Assembly: GCA_050288105.1 (NCBI GenBank)
Contig: JBNKDE010000004.1
Span: 62,001-126,000 of the forward strand
Reading direction: 5' to 3'
From: JACNJF01 sp050288105
Lineage (GTDB): Bacteria; Pseudomonadota; Gammaproteobacteria; GCA-001735895
DNA: 64,000 nt
Numbering within the stretch: position 1 is the stretch's first letter; each line of letters starts with the position of its first letter. Positions 62,389-64,000 of the stretch are shown here, piece after piece. The position numbers and the translations under genes are program-made. The notes beneath the pieces were generated by a model, which saw nothing but the letters and a program-made list of their open reading frames with translations, was not told the DNA's origin and did not search any database.

Positions 62389-62547
62389 AAATGGGCGGAT
62401 TTCCACCCATTTCAACACGAGCAGTGTTTCCTATTTCACCCAGTACCACTATTACAGGAGCCGCTGACCTGTAGTGCAATTAACCCATTTTAGAATATCT
62501 CAGCGCATCACCGCTTATGCATTGGAGCATTACTGGAAATGGGTTAA
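62389..62547. repeat. Four copies of an AAATGGG motif between dctP and znuA
   Basis: AAATGGG at 62389 and CCCATTT at 62406 form one inverted pair. TTAACCCATTT at 62480-62490 and AAATGGGTTAA at 62537-62547 form an 11-base perfect inverted pair 46 bases apart. They could be binding sites for an upstream activator of dctP or a regulator of znuA, or arms of a larger hairpin. They do not match the Zur box I know. Confidence 0.5.
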
Positions 62548-62578
62548 TCTTGCGCCTGTTTTTAGCAGGGATTAACAC

Positions 62579-63508
62579 ATGCCTCGACCACCTTTAATAC
62601 TTTTATTATTAAGCACTTTCTTATTCGCTGTTTCACCTGCGCAGGCGGCACCCAGAGTTGTAGTAACTATTAAGCCCATACACTCGCTGGTAGCTAACGT
62701 GATGCAGGGGGTCGCCGAACCCGTGCTAATGATACAGGGCAATCACTCACCCCATACCTTCACCCTGAAACCGTCGCAAATGCACCAGCTGGAAAATGCC
62801 GATATCATTTTCTGGGTAGGTGAATCACTGGAAACCTCGTTGCAGAAAACCCTGCATAACGCTGCAGAAAAACATCAGGTAGTGGCGCTGTCACAAGCAC
62901 CGGGGCTAGTACAGCTAGCGACAAGATCGGACCAGCGCTGGGAGCATAAACTGGCGCACAACGACGAACATGAGCATGACTCGGCGCTTGACCCTCATAT
63001 CTGGTTAACCCCGGTGAATGCTGCCAGGCTGGTACAATATATTGCTGAAACACTCAGCCAGTTTGACCCACAGAATGCGCACAGCTATAACGCGAATGCC
63101 AGCAGCACGCTGGCTCGAATCCATCAGCTGGATGAACAGATTGCTCAACAACTCAAACCCCTGCAGCCTTACCGCTTTGTCGTTTTCCATGACGCCTACC
63201 AGCATTTTGAGCATCATTATCACCTCAACGCAGTCGCTGCAGTCGCACTCAGTCCTGACCGGCTGCCAGGCGCCAGACATATCAGCGAAATCAAACAACG
63301 CATTAAAGCACTGAAGGTAAGCTGCATCTTTAATGAAACCCAGTTCAACTCCAATCTGGTCAATAGCCTGCAACAGGATAACCGGATAAAAACTGGCTCG
63401 CTGGACCCCCTTGGCGCTACCCTGAGCGCCGGATCCGACGCCTGGTTTGACTTAATGCAAAATATCAGTGACTCCATTTCCGACTGTCTTTCTTCAGCAA
63501 TTGAATAA
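62579..63508 (+). CDS. znuA: Zinc ABC transporter substrate-binding protein
   Basis: A 309-residue exported protein with a signal peptide ending near AQA. Zinc-binding histidines are in GNHSPHTFTLKPSQ, DPHIWLTP and FHDAYQHFEHHY, with a short His/Asp loop HNDEHEHDSALD as in ZnuA. It delivers zinc (possibly manganese) to a ZnuBC permease. It lies 104 bases ahead of znuC. I see no clear Zur box. Confidence 0.9.
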   Translation: MPRPPLILLLLSTFLFAVSPAQAAPRVVVTIKPIHSLVANVMQGVAEPVLMIQGNHSPHTFTLKPSQMHQLENADIIFWVGESLETSLQKTLHNAAEKHQVVALSQAPGLVQLATRSDQRWEHKLAHNDEHEHDSALDPHIWLTPVNAARLVQYIAETLSQFDPQNAHSYNANASSTLARIHQLDEQIAQQLKPLQPYRFVVFHDAYQHFEHHYHLNAVAAVALSPDRLPGARHISEIKQRIKALKVSCIFNETQFNSNLVNSLQQDNRIKTGSLDPLGATLSAGSDAWFDLMQNISDSISDCLSSAIE

Positions 63509-63612
63509 GCAGCTGAGCTGCTATTTGATGTAACATGTCGCTTATTTTTAACTCTATAAAACCATGACTTGCACGCTTTTTTGTCTTCCATTACCACCAC
63601 AGGTCTGCAGCA

Positions 63613-64000
63613 ATGAGTGATCAACCCTGGCTCATCAAGGCCAGCGGAATAGAGGTCAGTTATCACCAGCGCAATATTCTGGAAGCTATCGACCTGGAGA
63701 TTGCAGAGAATGAAATTGTCACCCTGATCGGCCCCAATGGTGCAGGCAAAACCACTCTGGTACGAGTCATGCTGGGCCTGATAAAACCCAGCGCAGGACA
63801 GGTTCTGCGTCGCCGTGGACTCAACATTGGATATATGCCGCAGCGCCTGCAGCTCCCTGAAACCCTGCCACTCACGGTGGCGAGATTTTTACAGTTAAGT
63901 AGCGTGCAGGATAAGCAGCACTATCAGGCACTGGTACAGGAGCTGAGCATCCAGCACCTGCTGCACAATCCCATGACCCAGCTATCAGGTGGTGAAACCC
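63613..64000 (+). CDS. znuC: Zinc ABC transporter ATPase, N-terminal part
   Basis: Partial gene that runs off the right edge; about 129 residues are visible. It has Walker A GPNGAGKTTL, a Q-loop region (IGYMPQRLQLP) and the start of the ABC signature LSGGET. YMPQRLQL and the family context with znuA fit ZnuC. The ribosome site is weak. Confidence 0.9.
   Translation, partial: MSDQPWLIKASGIEVSYHQRNILEAIDLEIAENEIVTLIGPNGAGKTTLVRVMLGLIKPSAGQVLRRRGLNIGYMPQRLQLPETLPLTVARFLQLSSVQDKQHYQALVQELSIQHLLHNPMTQLSGGET

Noticed and set aside
63509..63612. A Zur box in the znuA-znuC gap (around TGATGTAACATGTC)
   Set aside because: It lacks the TGTTATA-type symmetry of known Zur sites and does not lie ahead of znuA.
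1..64000. CRISPR arrays, tRNA or rRNA genes
   Set aside because: No regularly spaced direct repeats and no cloverleaf or rRNA sequence were recognised by reading; a tRNAscan or Infernal run would be needed to be certain.

Overview
The window looks like chromosome of a gammaproteobacterium. Pointers are the rplU-rpmA, rpsT/murJ-ribF-ileS-lspA-fkpB-ispH, rimK, xni, rluE and znuAC gene sets, the sigma70-type promoters, the UUG start of rpsT and RegBA/PrrBA-type redox signalling. ATP sulfurylase (sat), a tandem rhodanese and a possible sulfur-globule-type protein hint at a sulfur-oxidising lifestyle. That is an inference: no dsr, sox or apr genes are present. TRAP transport of C4-dicarboxylates, a NAD-dependent glutamate dehydrogenase and NnrS fit a respiratory, partly heterotrophic or mixotrophic aquatic bacterium. 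The species cannot be named from the sequence.

Layout. 1-3.9 kb: the start of a MoxR ATPase gene, rpmA-rplU, sat and ispB. 4.0-6.4 kb: a small cluster of integron gene cassettes, all on the minus strand and separated by attC-like sites, with no integrase in view and an IS3-type transposase remnant at its upstream edge. 6.4-15 kb: VanZ-like protein, 3-mercaptopyruvate sulfurtransferase, a secreted HExxH protease-like protein, the mdh-xni-rluE-fructosamine kinase operon, and two envelope proteins that share a C-terminal domain, one of them an L,D-transpeptidase. 15-24.4 kb: the 1633-residue glutamate dehydrogenase, an EamA permease, a T7-lysozyme-like amidase with LysM, a GNAT, folD, and an exported Asn/Tyr-rich protein behind a strong promoter and a leader hairpin. 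24.5-31.7 kb: LemA/DUF2207 pair, cytochrome b561, nuclease and patatin.

31.8-37.6 kb is bracketed by two copies of a highly structured repeat. Between them lie a PAS-GGDEF cyclase, NnrS, a dihaem cytochrome c fused to DUF302, and a second DUF302 protein. 37.8-43.2 kb: GST, DctB/DctD two-component pair, class II aldolase and a RAYT-like transposase with a changed HUH motif. 43.2-46.6 kb: a RimK glutamate-ligase module with a zinc-carboxypeptidase-like gene, a retropepsin-like protease and an unusual metallo-beta-lactamase-fold protein. 46.7-54.4 kb: rpsT diverging from the murJ-to-ispH housekeeping operon. 55-64 kb: small exported proteins, regBA, the dctPQM TRAP operon with a sigma54-type promoter that the DctBD pair 20 kb away probably drives, and znuA plus the start of znuC.

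The best candidates for something not well described are the cassette cluster, the cloverleaf-like repeat, the cytochrome/DUF302 module with NnrS, the RimK plus carboxypeptidase writer/eraser arrangement, and the exported Asn/Tyr-rich protein with its hairpin leader.
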